DNA from: Rhizoctonia solani
Lineage: Eukaryota > Basidiomycota > Agaricomycetes > Cantharellales > Ceratobasidiaceae
NCBI RefSeq assembly: GCF_016906535.1
Contig: NC_057371.1
Span: 1,674,001-1,738,000 of the forward strand
Direction of reading: 5' to 3'
DNA: 64,000 nt
Shown here: piece by piece, positions 34,507 to 47,287 of the stretch
Numbering within the stretch: the first letter of the stretch is position 1
How the letters are laid out: the number at the start of each line of letters is the position of its first letter
Program-made: the position numbers and the translations under genes
Notes under the pieces: model-generated
The model's database searches: none
What the model was told of the DNA's origin: nothing
Seen by the model: only the letters and a program-made list of their open reading frames with translations

Positions 34507-34596
34507 GTTGTTGTTCTAAACAAGCGCCAGACACGTCAATTTCACATCCAAGGAACTTCGATCGACAGGGTTCATTCGAGCGCCGGCCAAACTACA
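34507..34596. promoter_or_regulatory. Very short divergent promoter ARP9 / COQ6
   Basis: 90 bp between opposed ATGs, the shortest divergent spacing here. No TATA box; the sequence has AGACACGTCA at about 34528 (bZIP/ACGT core). Transcription start sites may lie inside the opposite gene's first exon. Confidence 0.5.
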
Positions 34597-36624
34597 ATGT
34601 TATCACTTCGACATTGCTCCAAGTCCGCACGCTACACATTACGACCTAGACCTCTAGCTACATTGAATCGGGTATATATCCGACCAGTTGGATATAGGCT
34701 ACTATCCACCTCTACCTCTGAGGACTATGATGTGGTTATTATTGGGGGTGGGCCGGCCGGACTTGCTTTGGCCGCTGGACTTGGTATATATGCATATTCA
34801 AAGTATATACTCTAATCGTTAAAGCTATCCGGATACCAGGGACCAACGTTATTACTAGTCGACTCAAGATAGCTTTGGTCGAAGCGTCGGGTCTTGACAA
34901 AGTTAGAAACTGGACAGAAGCAGCAGGGCAATACTCCAATCGCGTTAGCTCCCTAACTAATGAATCGGTCGCATTCATACATAGTGAGTTGTGGCAAGAG
35001 GTATTGTATTACTCTAATGGTTTAAATAGGTACCGGTGCCTGGGAATATGTCGACACCAGACGAGCTTGTCCACTAGAAGCAATGCAGGTAAAGTCTTTT
35101 AACCTCACAACACATCATCAACTTATGTCAAATCAGGTTTGGGATGGAATATCAGATGCAAGGATTCATTTTTCTCCTTCTGACTTGGCCCGATTGCCAA
35201 CGACCGGAACTATTCCCGGGTCGATGGCAATGATGACAGAAAACCTCAACTTGCAGCAAGGTCTCCTTAGAAAACTAGAGTCCGTGCCCAACGTAAAGTT
35301 GTTGGATACTACCAAGGTTGAAGGGATCCAAAGTGGTTCGGGAGACTACAATTCCTGGCCTGTAGTTAATACTTCGACTGGCAAATCTTTGCGTAGCCGA
35401 TTGTTGGTGAGTAGACATCCTATACTTGTCATCTGGGCACTTCATTGGTGGTCCCGTAGATCGGGGCTGATGGTTTTAACTCACCTGTTCGGAAATTCGC
35501 GGGCATCGAATCATCGGGTTGGGCATACGACACGCATGCAGTTGTGGCCACACTTTTCCATTCTCATCGCGAGAAATATGCCACCCTCGCGCACCTTGAG
35601 CAGCCCAATTCGACTGCCTTTCAACGATTCTTAACTACAGGTCCTATAGCTTGTCTCCCTCTCTCCCCAACAGCCTCCTCCCTTGTATGGTCCACAACAC
35701 CCGCTATTGCGAGTGCGCTCAAAGCTTCCTCTCCCGCTACGCTCGCCATTTTCGTCAATGCCGCATTCCGCCTACCCAACTCCGCTCTTCAAAACCTCTA
35801 TTCTGTTCTTTTAGCTTCTCACCAAAAAGAAACACCACTTTCTCCAGAAGTAGCCCGGGCAGAGGTTCAACAAGCAGAAATCGCACACTCTATTAAACCC
35901 CATGATGCCCGAGCGTCTGCAGATATTGATTCGCTTACCAAGGGTGTCCTTCCCGAGGGGTCCAATTTATTGCCACCATTGGTGATTGGCATACAAGACA
36001 AGAGCGTTGCCGGTTTCCCTCTCAAGTACAGCCATGCTGAAACTTATATCGGAACAGGACAAGGTGCGAGAACTGTTCTGGTAGGCGATGCTGCACATAC
36101 AGTTCATCCACTGGCCGGGCAGGGGCTGAACATGGGTCTTTCGGACGTCCGAGAATTGGTCACTTGCATAGGGAATGCAATTTCGACTGGATCTGACATT
36201 GGCAAGTCTCATATGCACACTTCTACACTTTGAATACTTAACGACAGATACAGGCTCCTACACTGCGCTCTTGCCCTATATGCGAGCCCGTTACATGCAT
36301 AACCAAAGTCTGCTTTTAGCAACTGACAGTCTACACAAGTTATACGGTACAACCGCACCTCCAATCGTTTGGGCACGTTCCACCGGACTCGAAATAATCA
36401 ACGAACTGAGCACAATCAAGGGCGCGTTGATGGGAGTCGCAGGCGCATCTCCCGGGAATGCTAGCACTTCATGGTGGCATGCAGCAGCGTCGGGGCTAGA
36501 AGGTCTTGCGGGGGCAGGTGACGTTTTGCGTGCTGTTGGGGGCAGTCTAAAAGATACCTTAACCAAAACCGGATCCAGCCTTATTCAAGGCGGCGTGAAT
36601 GTACTCAAAAACTCTGGACGTTAA
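34597..36624 (+). CDS. COQ6: Ubiquinone biosynthesis FAD monooxygenase
   Basis: A mitochondrial inner-membrane flavoprotein that hydroxylates the coenzyme Q ring at C5. The ATG at 34597 opens an arginine-rich presequence (MLSLRHCSKSARYTLRPRP), followed by the FAD-binding DYDVVIIGGGPAGLALAAGL, SYSNRVSSLTNES-like, TGAWEYVD, GADGFNSPVRKFAG, and the second FAD motif VLVGDAAHTVHPLAGQGLNM GLSD. After the usual family end (SLHKLYGTTAPPIVWARSTG, ALMGVAGA) there is an extra tail of roughly 60 residues (SWWHAAASGLEGLAGAGDV to NVLKNSGR) that looks helical. The frame is open upstream to 34432, but that part overlaps ARP9. Convergent with TRM82, 43 bp apart. Confidence 0.93.
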
Positions 36625-36667
36625 AGAGAATTTATCATTTCATTTGATAGAATGAATATTACACAAT

Positions 36668-38549
36668 TCATGTCTCCTCCACTCGAGGCTGTTTGGTGGC
36701 TCGAGCCGCTTCCTGCGTGACCGCCTTGCGTTTTTCAAGTTCTTCCTTGGCTTTTTGGCGGGCGGATGCGCGGAGCCCCGGTCCGGATGTGATGCCCGTT
36801 GGGGCTGGGGTATCGTCAACTCCGTCAGCGCCGTCGAATTCGGCTGTCTTGGGCAGTGACATAAAGACTCGTATAAACTCAATGTATGAGTTTCGCTCGC
36901 GGGTCCTGTAAGGTATGAGATCGGGCTCTGAAAGAAAGATGAACAGTTATACCTTTTACGTCGCAGCCCTGTTCGATGCCTTGCGCCAACGGTGATCCGA
37001 CTCGTCCTCCACAATCTACCACACTGGAATTGAGTCGCAGCCCAAAAGTATAAGAGGGATTCCCATACCTCTGAACCTTGCCAGAAAAGTCTTCGCACCT
37101 TCCTCGAGTCAGGCGGTGTGGTCGTACTGATTGCGCCTGGAGCAGACATCCAAACAGGATCAACCGATACCCATAGTGCTCCATTTTGTGCAACAGCAAA
37201 GTCCGTAACAGGGTTGCTCAAATCGAAAGAGTGAACGTCTACCGCACTAAAGTCCAGTGACATTGGCCACTTGAAGTAGAACAATGCCGAAGAGCTGGAT
37301 GTATAACGTCAGAATCAACAGTGCACACGAGACTGCCCACAGTCACCCACCCAACAACAGAGAATACGATTATGTTCTCTTCCCCTACCTGAACCGTGCT
37401 AATCTTCGAAATAACCAACACGTCTTCGCTCGACTCGGAGGTCATCTCTATATCCTCGGCACCCGCTTCTTCTTCAGCAGCAGCCCTCTTCTTGCTCTTC
37501 TTCCCCTGAGGTTTCTCTGGCTTTCGTCGCCGCCTTTTACCTTGATGAATGGCCGAATGTGGTCCCAAACGGGATCCGAGCAATATTCTTGCCAGTTTTA
37601 TACTCCCACACATACAACTCTGGGTCTCCCCCTCCCGAAATCAAAACCGAAGGCGTACACGCGGGAATCTCAAGTGCAGAAACAAATCTAGGCAAAAAAA
37701 AAGGGTCAAATTCCCTTTTGGTAAAAACAAAAAAAAAAGGAAGTGAACCTCTTCGGTACTTACTTTTTATGGCCCAGACAATACCGATCGATATCCCAGC
37801 CATCCGGGTACCAGCTCACACGCACATGCTCGTCTCTGTCGGCGCTGATAACTGTTTTTCTCCATGCGTCAGGACGAAATCGGTTATGATGGATGCGTGT
37901 CCTAGGATGAGCGTTCCATGTGGGTTATCGTGCATTGCAACTGCTACGGATTTTGAGCCCGCGGTTTCGGTGGGTTGTGCTTGTACTTGTTGAATTGGTT
38001 CGGGAGGCACGAGAGGATAACTAGGGGTAATAAAAAAATTCTAAAATTGATTTTTCGATTTTGGGTATCGGGGGGTGGGGCACTGTACCTAAAGATGTCT
38101 CCGAATTTGTCTGCGACGAGAATAGTTTGCCCATCTTGGCTCAGCTTGAGGACGTTTGCTCGTTTGGGTATCTCCCTACAATGATTAGTCTTGTGTTTCA
38201 ATTCTACGATGTCAGCTCGAGCTCACCGACAACTCAGCTCCTTCAAGTCATGCACACTCCAGACCCTCAACCGCTTGTCGTCTCCGCTCGTCACCAAGTG
38301 CTGATATGACCCATCGACTGCGGCGATACGAATGACACTCGAGACATTTTTCTCTGCTGAATTGACTGCCGTCGAAGTCTCGAGCGTTCCGGATCTTGAG
38401 TGGCGCTTCTGTCAATAAAATATCTCCACAAATCCTAAAATCGGCACTGACTGAGAGCCGAGCACAAAAATGTGAGATGCACAGATAGCGACAGTCTTGT
38501 CGGGACCAATAAATATTTGAGACAATGGGTATTGGACTTCAGCCGCCAT
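36668..38549 (-). CDS. TRM82: WD-repeat subunit of tRNA m7G46 methyltransferase
   Basis: Non-catalytic partner of Trm8; the complex methylates G46 of tRNA. It starts [20 protein letters not shown] (38549). WD-like blades follow: [145 protein letters not shown] lysine-rich insert follows (around 37480-37540). The tail ([19 protein letters not shown]) ends at 36668. Several introns contain long T or A runs on the plus strand (for example 37693-37740). The [17 protein letters not shown] blade is diagnostic for Trm82/WDR4. Confidence 0.9.
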
Positions 38550-38752
38550 GATCCAAGATGGCAGTTGGGAGCAAGAGTGTTACATTTTGGGTCTGGTAAC
38601 GTTCCTGTTTGTTTACGCTGCGGACTAAATGAAACGATTCCCACACATAATGGCTAACTGATCACGGATAAGTGTATTCATCATGAAAGGACAGCGCGAC
38701 ATGAAAAAGTATAAACAATCGTATAAAGTCGTATAAAAAGGACGCGCAACGG

Positions 38753-40236
<1,484 letters not shown>

Positions 40237-40523
40237 TTACTAAGCAAATAGTATATGAAATTACTCAGCATGTCACCGGCTTCGCCGCCAGACGGCCCCA
40301 CCCAGACAGCGTGTTGTGGCAACGTTGTGGCCTCGAACGGGGTTTTGATCGGACTGTACCTCACGCTTGCCGAGTTCCTCGTCAGCCTTCCCGTATTCGT
40401 CTCACAATTCGCGTCGCTATTGATAGCGAACCATTACAATAGCCTTTGCCGGCGTCTTGGTAGTTACAATGAAAAAATACAATCCCATTATTCGTTCATT
40501 AACCGACAAAATACATGCATCCA

Positions 40524-41674
40524 TTACGAGAGGAACAACTCGCGAAGAATCCTCATTGTCTCCTCGGGGCTAGTGACCGAGTGACCAACCGTTCGAGGGT
40601 CGCTATAAATCTCATAATCGTTTCCTCCCTATGAACTCTATCAATACCCGGCCACAATCCCCGGACCACATGCATGACTCGACTTACCTCGTACGTCTTG
40701 TCTCCAAAGAAATGAATCTCTTCAAACCCTTCATTCTCGACATAACGAAGCGCATAAGTCTTGTCCCACCCGGTGGGAAACACATCAAATGAGATTTGAC
40801 CACCGATTGAAAATGTGAGTCCATAATCGGCAAACTTCTCCTTTAGAGTGTCCACGAATTTCTTGCGGATACCGTGCACCTGAAATGCACCCAAAAAGGA
40901 CACGTGAGTTTATCAAGCCTTGCGGATTTGGATCAGTTAGGAAAACCATGCCTTGTCGTATTTTTCAAACTCGATACGCTCTTGAATCCTAAAGTCAAGT
41001 AAATTGAATAACGCGTCTATGAAGCGAGTATATGCATATACACTCACGTTGCGTTACGCCCAATAGGGCTGACATTGATCATTCCATTGCGGAACTCGAC
41101 AAACGTTCCTCTGCACAACTTGGTTGTTGGTCCGAATGAGCAAAACAGGGGGACTAGTCACATACCTCTTGATTGGAATATCGATATCTGCCACATAGTG
41201 TAGAATAAAGTTGACAAGTTTCTTGTATTTCTCCTCGCCGACCCAACCAATGAACGATTGCGACGCAAGCTGCTTTCCAGTCCTGTACGCAATCAACCCA
41301 TTTTCCGCGAATCCATAGTCAAACGCATCGATAGCTGTACAAGCATAGTTCCAGTAACGGACGTGAGCGCCTGGAGAGATATACCTCGACCTACCTTTAA
41401 CACCTCCAACCGTCAACTGCTCTGAAATCTTCACAAAATCGGACCCGCCGACGAATCCAATGACCACCTTTTTCCGAACTTCACGCAAAAGATCCATCAT
41501 CTCCTGAGTTGCGCTCTGAAAAATCGTAGTTAGGGCTCTGTTTTTTTCCTAAGCGGGGAGGACGTTCGATGTAATGCTTACCTGGCGCGCCAAGCTGAGA
41601 GTACCGTCAACATCGAACAGGACGAGTTTCTTGACTGGACGATCGGCGAATTCGTAGACGGCGGTGGTCGACAT
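40524..41674 (-). CDS. SEC53: Phosphomannomutase
   Basis: Converts mannose-6-phosphate to mannose-1-phosphate for GDP-mannose, hence for N-, O- and GPI-glycosylation. HAD-family motif I is intact ([13 protein letters not shown], near 41615). [56 protein letters not shown], the cap-domain [40 protein letters not shown] and [17 protein letters not shown] follow. The start is [17 protein letters not shown] at 41674 and the stop at 40524, with five or six short introns. The metal-binding GGND is present. Cytosolic. No defects. Confidence 0.96.
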
Positions 41675-42774
41675 GGTGGTTGAATGCAGGGGATTGAGGT
41701 ATAGCTGATGCGCAGTTCGCGGTGGATAACACGACGCGTTACACGTTGCCCTCGGACCCTTACACGCATTCAATTAGCCAGGGTTCAGTATCTGATATTT
41801 CAAGGGACCATCGTCTGGAGCCCTTGTCTGCCAGTCTCTTCGCTCCTTGCTTGGCATGTAATTATCAATTTGGTGCAGCATTTTTAAGCATTGTATCTCA
41901 AATTTAAAAGAATTTAAAGCACCTTTTTATACTTCTCTCATTTACATTGCTATTTATCTGCCTCTTCCACACGCAATACCTGCTCCATCTATCACTCGGT
42001 TATATCTTTCTCTCCTACTTTCGGTTATTGCACATATAAGACGGTATTCTAATATATAATTAACCGCGTTATCCTTCCCAAAAGAAGACACCCAGCAAAT
42101 GATTGCAGCCACCCAGTCTGGCTGATGAAGCTATGGATACACAATTGAGTTATTAACTAGATGCACATCCTCCAAATTGCTCAGTAATTTAGCCAGGAAT
42201 TAAGCTCACACACATGATTGTTTGGCCATGAATTTTCAACAAGTGTATCTGTAAGTGTTCAGAGCATGGATCGCTCGTGCAGTCCCGGTATCCTCAACCT
42301 CAGGAATGGACGGTTGTGGATGTGCGTCATGATCAATTGTATTAATGTGGTCATGGGAATTAGAACTCATCTCTTTGTCCATAATATGGGTGCTTATTTC
42401 ACACACGCGACGAGCTTTGGGCCTTCGTTGTGCTGCCGGCTGCGTGTATGCGTGTCGATTATCCAATAATCAGACATCCCAGGCGACAAACTTCTTTAGA
42501 ATGCTCAGGCTGCCGCCTCTCTGGACCCAAGTGCAGGTCAAGTGCATATGAACTAGCTCCACAAGTGCTGTGGTTAACATGTGATCGGGAGCCAAAATTA
42601 TTTATGCTATTACTATTGATTTGAATCGGTTGTCAACTTTCTGAAAGGCGACTGGCACGAACAAGAAGGGGGTATTCAGTTGGTTTGCAAGAACCAACGA
42701 AGGAAACATCTGCAGATAGGGGCCTTATCAACCAGGTACCATTTTTTGGTATAACCTGGTCCAAAACCCAAGGA
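41675..42774. other. 1.1 kb intergenic, nothing recognised
   Basis: AT-rich; the segment 41930-42060 is pyrimidine-rich. Open frames at 42218-42620 show no protein signature. Confidence 0.4.
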
Positions 42775-43440
42775 TTAAGGGCAGAAAACGACCGTAATGT
42801 CAACTCTAGGAGTGTTAAAGAAGCGGAGCGAGCTAGCATCGTCGGAATTGGGGTTCCAAGCATCGGAAGGAGGACATGAAGGAGAATTGCTACCAGTCTT
42901 CGAATTAGCAATCTCGAACTCGATTGAAGTTACAGTAATTAATGAGCTTGCTTACCAAGTAGCACCCGTGTATCCTCCCGCGGTCCAAGAGAAACTCATC
43001 CTGATATGGAACCCGGCCACGCGTAAGAGGTTACAGTTGCGAAAATTGGAGGTGGAGAAGTCGCACTCAAGGCGAGTGCAACCGACGCAGTCGGCACCTT
43101 GTTTTTCATTCGTTTGCCCAACCATGATGCCAGACGGCCACTGAATCAAGCCAAAGTTGTTAACTCTAGCGCTGAGAGTAGCAAGAAGTATACACACATT
43201 TTCAGCAATGCTGCTAAACCAGCTTTGACCCCCGCCGAGCCACGGTCTAGTGTAGGTTACACTGTCGGCAGTGTTCTTGATAATCGGGCGAACACCCCTA
43301 ATACAAAGTGTAAGGCACATATAGGGAGTAGAGCGCTGGAGCTTACAATCCGTAGTTATTGGTAAACGTGACGGCATGGTCGGCCGAGAGGGTGACGCTG
43401 CAAGGGAAATGACAATGATGGCATAGATGTTAGCAAACAT
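42775..43440 (-). CDS. Secreted cysteine-containing protein, thaumatin/glycopeptide-like
   Basis: MFANIYAIIVISLAA at 43440 is a good signal peptide. After one apparently missing base, the mature part begins SADHAVTFTNNYG. The next exons give GVRPIIKNTADSVTYTRPWL, GGGQSWFSSIAEN, then PSGIMVGQTNEKQGADCVGC, TRLECDFSTSNFRNCNLLRV, MSFSWTAGGYTGATC, and a last exon NSPSCPPSDAWNPNSDDASS ending VDITVVFCP. Introns obey GT-AG. At least six cysteines point to disulfides outside the cell. The opening VTFTNN and ending ITVVFC resemble fungal secreted glycopeptide/thaumatin-like proteins, a weak similarity from memory. The ATG region also resembles an intron end (TGCTAAC...TTGCAG), so an upstream first exon is an alternative. 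Confidence 0.5.
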
Positions 43441-44359
43441 GTCTTTTGCTAGGTCCCAGAGGTCAGAGTAAAATTGCTCAGTCGAATGAAGATTCCGAGT
43501 TCACTCATTGCTGTTATACCTAAGCAGGGGCACAGCGTATGCTCGGGTAGATATATATAGGATTCTGTGTCAGATTGCCCGCAACACAGAACACACGCGT
43601 AACACTGTGCTGAACCCATTGGACCTTCACTTCCGCAGTAATTCAAGTGGATGTAATACAAACGAGATGGGAAGGGCGTCCGAGTAATCAGAACCAATAC
43701 TTCTAGATCTGGCATTGAAGCGACATTTAGCGGGAGTTCGATTGACCAGTGCATTACTCATGAGCTGTGAGTAGGTGATGAAACTACCTAAAATATCACA
43801 ATGATGTGATGGGCTTCCAATCTGTTTTTATGCCGAGCCATTAGCCCATTTCGTTGTTGTGAATACGAGCCCAATTGAATTGTCATAGCTCCAGTAAGTC
43901 GGACTATTGATAGTGTTTGGGGTTGCTCTCAGCGCTTGCTAGGTTTCATTTCTCAGCCATGGCTCAACCAGGTCTTGAGTGTATGACTAAGACATTTCCC
44001 CAATTGTGTTTTTGTAAACAAACAAGTAAAAGTTGATAAAACTAATAGGTGGGTCGTTGTATAGTCAGGATAATTTGTTTTAAGTTTTGAGAGGCTTGAG
44101 ATTCATGGGTTGTGCAGTTATGAATTATCCTTTTTGTGATATGTATACATTATTACCTGCTCATGCCTTAGGATTATGCTGCCGCGAAGTTACATTGAAT
44201 CCAGAATTCGGGCTCAGCACATCAGATTATAGCTTGCCCCTTGCGTACAAAGGTAAAGCACGCAATAGGACGGGGGCATAGACACGTTTCATGACCTAGA
44301 ATAGCATACAAATGCGCAAAATCATAGATACAGGTGAGTGCAGATTTTAGGTGATCCGA
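43441..44359. other. 0.9 kb intergenic, nothing recognised
   Basis: The promoter side of the secreted protein gene and the 3' flank of RPL30. The open frame at 43449-43754 (minus) lacks any signature. Confidence 0.4.
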
Positions 44360-44843
44360 TCACTGAGAGCCAGCCTCGGCAACAGTAAGCAGATCAGAGT
44401 CACCTTGGTCGGTGACGGTCATGACACTATATGACCTCTATAAGCACCGAATAACAAATATATATGGGTCAGCACTCACCCGACACGGAAGAGTTTTCCA
44501 GCAGCAGTTCCAAGGGCAATGTTAGTGCCGTTGAAGTGGTGCACATGAGTCTTGGACAACATGGCATAGTATTCGATCTCCGATTTGCGCAGAGGAGGGC
44601 AGTTACCAGCGATCAAGATGAGCTTGGCTATAAACCGAGATATATGTCAGCAACAGGGACCTTCTCAGCCTCACGCTCCAGTCCCTGGAGGTATAAGTAA
44701 AATAGACTCACCCTTTCCAGAGCGCATCTGCTTGAGGCACTCTTGTACCCAAGGAAGTACTTGCCGGACTTGACGGCAAGAGCGAGCTTCGCATTGAGCG
44801 ACTCGTTGGACTTGAGCGACTTGGACTTCTTGACGGGAGCCAT
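44360..44843 (-). CDS. RPL30: 60S ribosomal protein L30 (eL30)
   Basis: A structural protein of the large ribosomal subunit, L7Ae/L30e RNA-binding fold. It starts [20 protein letters not shown], then [74 protein letters not shown] and [21 protein letters not shown]. Two coding introns follow KSGKA and FRVG. A 49-nt intron in the 5' UTR (44899-44851) is typical of fungal ribosomal protein genes. Near 44736 one base is missing (GAGGC where GAGGGC is needed), so the literal frame breaks between GYKSA and LKQM. The protein is essential, so this is almost certainly a sequence error. Confidence 0.96.
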
Positions 44844-45368
44844 TGGGATGCTATACACACTTCAGCGGGGCTGGTTTGGCTGAGTATTTTCATACTTACA
44901 AGAGCGGCCTCGGGTGTCGGGTCGGTGGTAAAGGTTTGTTGACGAATACGACAGATCACCGGAATCAAACTCTCTTCCGATCGAATTGGTACTCGCTAGC
45001 ACCACCCAGATTCCATTCTGGGACAGGCTTTATTCATAAGAAGGCTCAGCTTATGCCGAGTATACCCCATTCTGTCGTCGAACACAGCAATCACAAGCCC
45101 GATCTATACTTCGACGTCCACTCCGAAAGTTCCCTGCGCTCGGAGCCCGAATATATTCACGTATCACTGCGAATGTAGCGATACATGCTGCACTAGTCCA
45201 ATAGCAAGTGTGCGAAATATGAGAATCGAATACAAATTCATCGGCTAAGGGGCTCCGAGTTTCTCACTTGCTCAATCATGCGCGCAGAGCTCATAAAGCC
45301 CTCGAGTTATTTAAGACTTCCCACCTTCCCCCTTTCCCCACGATAACCCCACGTAATCGCTAGCTATA
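44844..45368. promoter_or_regulatory. Divergent region RPL30 / SET-domain gene
   Basis: 525 bp between opposed starts. It contains the RPL30 5' UTR intron at its left end, otherwise no coding signal. A C/T-rich stretch (TTCCCACCTTCCCCCTTTCCCC near 45318) precedes the SET gene. Confidence 0.4.
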
Positions 45369-46045
45369 ATGTCAGTTGACCCAGAGTTACTTCAATATCC
45401 CGAACTCGTCAAGGTTGACTACAGCCTGGAGCATTCAATTCCGGGCTGTTGGCGGCCAAGGTAAGATGGTCGCACGTTGGTTATAACTTCGTGTTGAGAT
45501 ACAGTTTTAGCACTTTAAAGCAGGGAACGTAATCACCCGCCTTACTGGGACTACGCCAACAAAGAAATCTTGGAGCTCAGTACAGGCTGGAGTTGAGCCA
45601 GAGACCACATTGAATTAAATTCCGTACTTGTTTACGGTAAGCATGATTACTCGTTTGGAATCCCTGGAGGAACATAGCTCATCTCTAGATTTCTGGCACA
45701 GTAAACCATTCATGTTCCCCCAATGTTGCATTCGATTTGAGTTCTTCCAACAAGGAAGAATGGAATTTCCGTGCCTTGCGTGATATCCAGCCCGGAGACG
45801 AATTGTCGTTCTTTTATCCTTCAACCGAGTGGGATATGGACCAGGGTTTCCAATGCAGGTGCCAGGCGCAGGTACGGTACTTTGGACCGTAGTTCAGATA
45901 TCCCAACTGACTCGCACCCACCCAGAACTGTCTTGGATACATTCGTGGCGCCAAAGAGCTCAGCAGGGCACAAGTTGTGGAACGCGGGTTCATCAGTACC
46001 TACATTTCTAGGCTGCTTGACCGGCGTGACACCCAACGCATTTAA
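45369..46045 (+). CDS. Small SET-domain protein
   Basis: Putative protein lysine methyltransferase of a short fungal SET family. It starts MSVDPELLQYPELVKVDYSL. After an intron come GNVITRLTGTTPTKKSWSSV QAG, the SAM- and substrate-binding motif VNHSCSPNVAFDLSSSN, FRALRDIQPGDELSFFYPST EW, then a cysteine-rich post-SET part (FQCRCQAQ, intron, NCLGYIRGAKELS) and the end DRRDTQRI, stop 46043-46045. The NHSC motif and the GDEL...FFYPSTEW motif are intact. Near 45613 a base is missing (TTGAATTAAATT; TTGGAA needed), creating a false stop. The length of about 170 residues means almost nothing but SET. Its target cannot be inferred. Confidence 0.8.
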
Positions 46046-46155
46046 CATCTTGGGGAATTAGGAGTAAATGGTTATATTACTGAATCTATTGAATAAATCA
46101 TATCAGGTACTTCCACCGGGATGTGTTCCCACAAGCTTTTCAACACAGTTAGTGC

Positions 46156-46943
46156 CTATTCCTGCAAATCAACGGATGCATCCTCCTCTCCATACTCGTA
46201 GCCCTTCCTTCGAACTACATTGGGCTGAGCTTCATCCTGAAGCTTGACTTCTCCTTCATTCTCAGATACCTTCTCCTCTCGGGCTGTCTTGGATTTTGCC
46301 TCGGAGGCTTTCCACCGTTTTTGCTGTGCTTTTCGTTTTTCGGCGTGTGAGCTCCAGATAAGATACAACACCCCTTCTGTGATAGCAACTACGATGGAGG
46401 CGGCTAAAGCTAGCAGCACCCTCTGTGTGCGACGTTGAGATATTACTCGGGCTCATGCGAACAATTGCTCACCGTTTCGTTTCTCCAATGTACACTACCT
46501 GCGGCCCACCACGCGGCAAAACCTACACCAACGACACTAAATAGACCATTAATTAGAGCGGTAATGGCACGCCTGTCTTCAGAAGAATCGTATTCAGGAG
46601 GCGGGGGCGGGGGCGGTTTTGATGATGGAGCAAAAGTTGTTCCCGCCAGTAATGGTATAAGTGAGTAAGAAATTGGATCTAATGTCTACTAAGTCATTTG
46701 TTATAGGATCAATAAAAATATCATACCGAGGCCTTCTGCCTTTAGTGTATCCTTCCCTTTCTCTGAACCAGCCCATCTCGCTATCCCTGTAATCAGATCA
46801 TATGGTATTTCAGCTGAAGTCTCCTCTATCGTGGGTTTGATATGTTCTCGTAGTAGCGTCTGGAGTTCAGAAGGCTCGATTTCAAGTTTGGTGAGTGGTG
46901 CTAAGGCCTCCCATAAATGCTCAGGGACAGATATAGTGGACAT
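46156..46943 (-). CDS. VMA12: V-ATPase assembly factor Vma12/Vph2-like (TMEM199)
   Basis: An ER membrane protein that helps assemble the V0 sector of the vacuolar ATPase. It starts MSTISVPEHLWEALAPLTKL. A helical cytosolic part is followed by a proline run (KPPPPPPPEYDSSEDRRAI) and two membrane helices (ALINGLFSVVGVGFAAWWAA and VLLALAASIVVAITEGVLYL I) in hairpin arrangement, then a charged, lysine-rich tail ending EEDASVDLQE at 46156. The helix-hairpin pattern with SSEDRRAI...FSVVGVGFA matches the Vma12 domain. Two introns. Convergent with the SET gene. Confidence 0.75.
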
Positions 46944-47287
46944 CTAAACCACGTGTGTAAGTCTTCGTTATCCGATGGAAAGCCCAAATGGATCTTCCCC
47001 CGATAGTTAAACTACAATGGAGAAACTCAGTACAGGTCGGGCTTGAATTCTTTGCAAAGCTCTATTCGGTCATGTAAAGAGTTCTGTATCAAAGCGGCGG
47101 GCACGAGATATCTCTGGGCACTTAAGATCGAGGAAAGGGAAGACTCTGTGGTTGCCACGATCCGCGTCTGCGGTGGCCACGCGTGCGCGGTCACGAGTCA
47201 TGTGATCGATTCATTACACTTTTCTATTTATTCGTTTGCATACACAAGCTACAATAAAAGTGGCAATTTCACCCACTTCTAAATGGT
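46944..47287. other. Short intergenic region
   Basis: VMA12-like promoter side and ADE17 3' flank. No coding signal. Confidence 0.4.
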
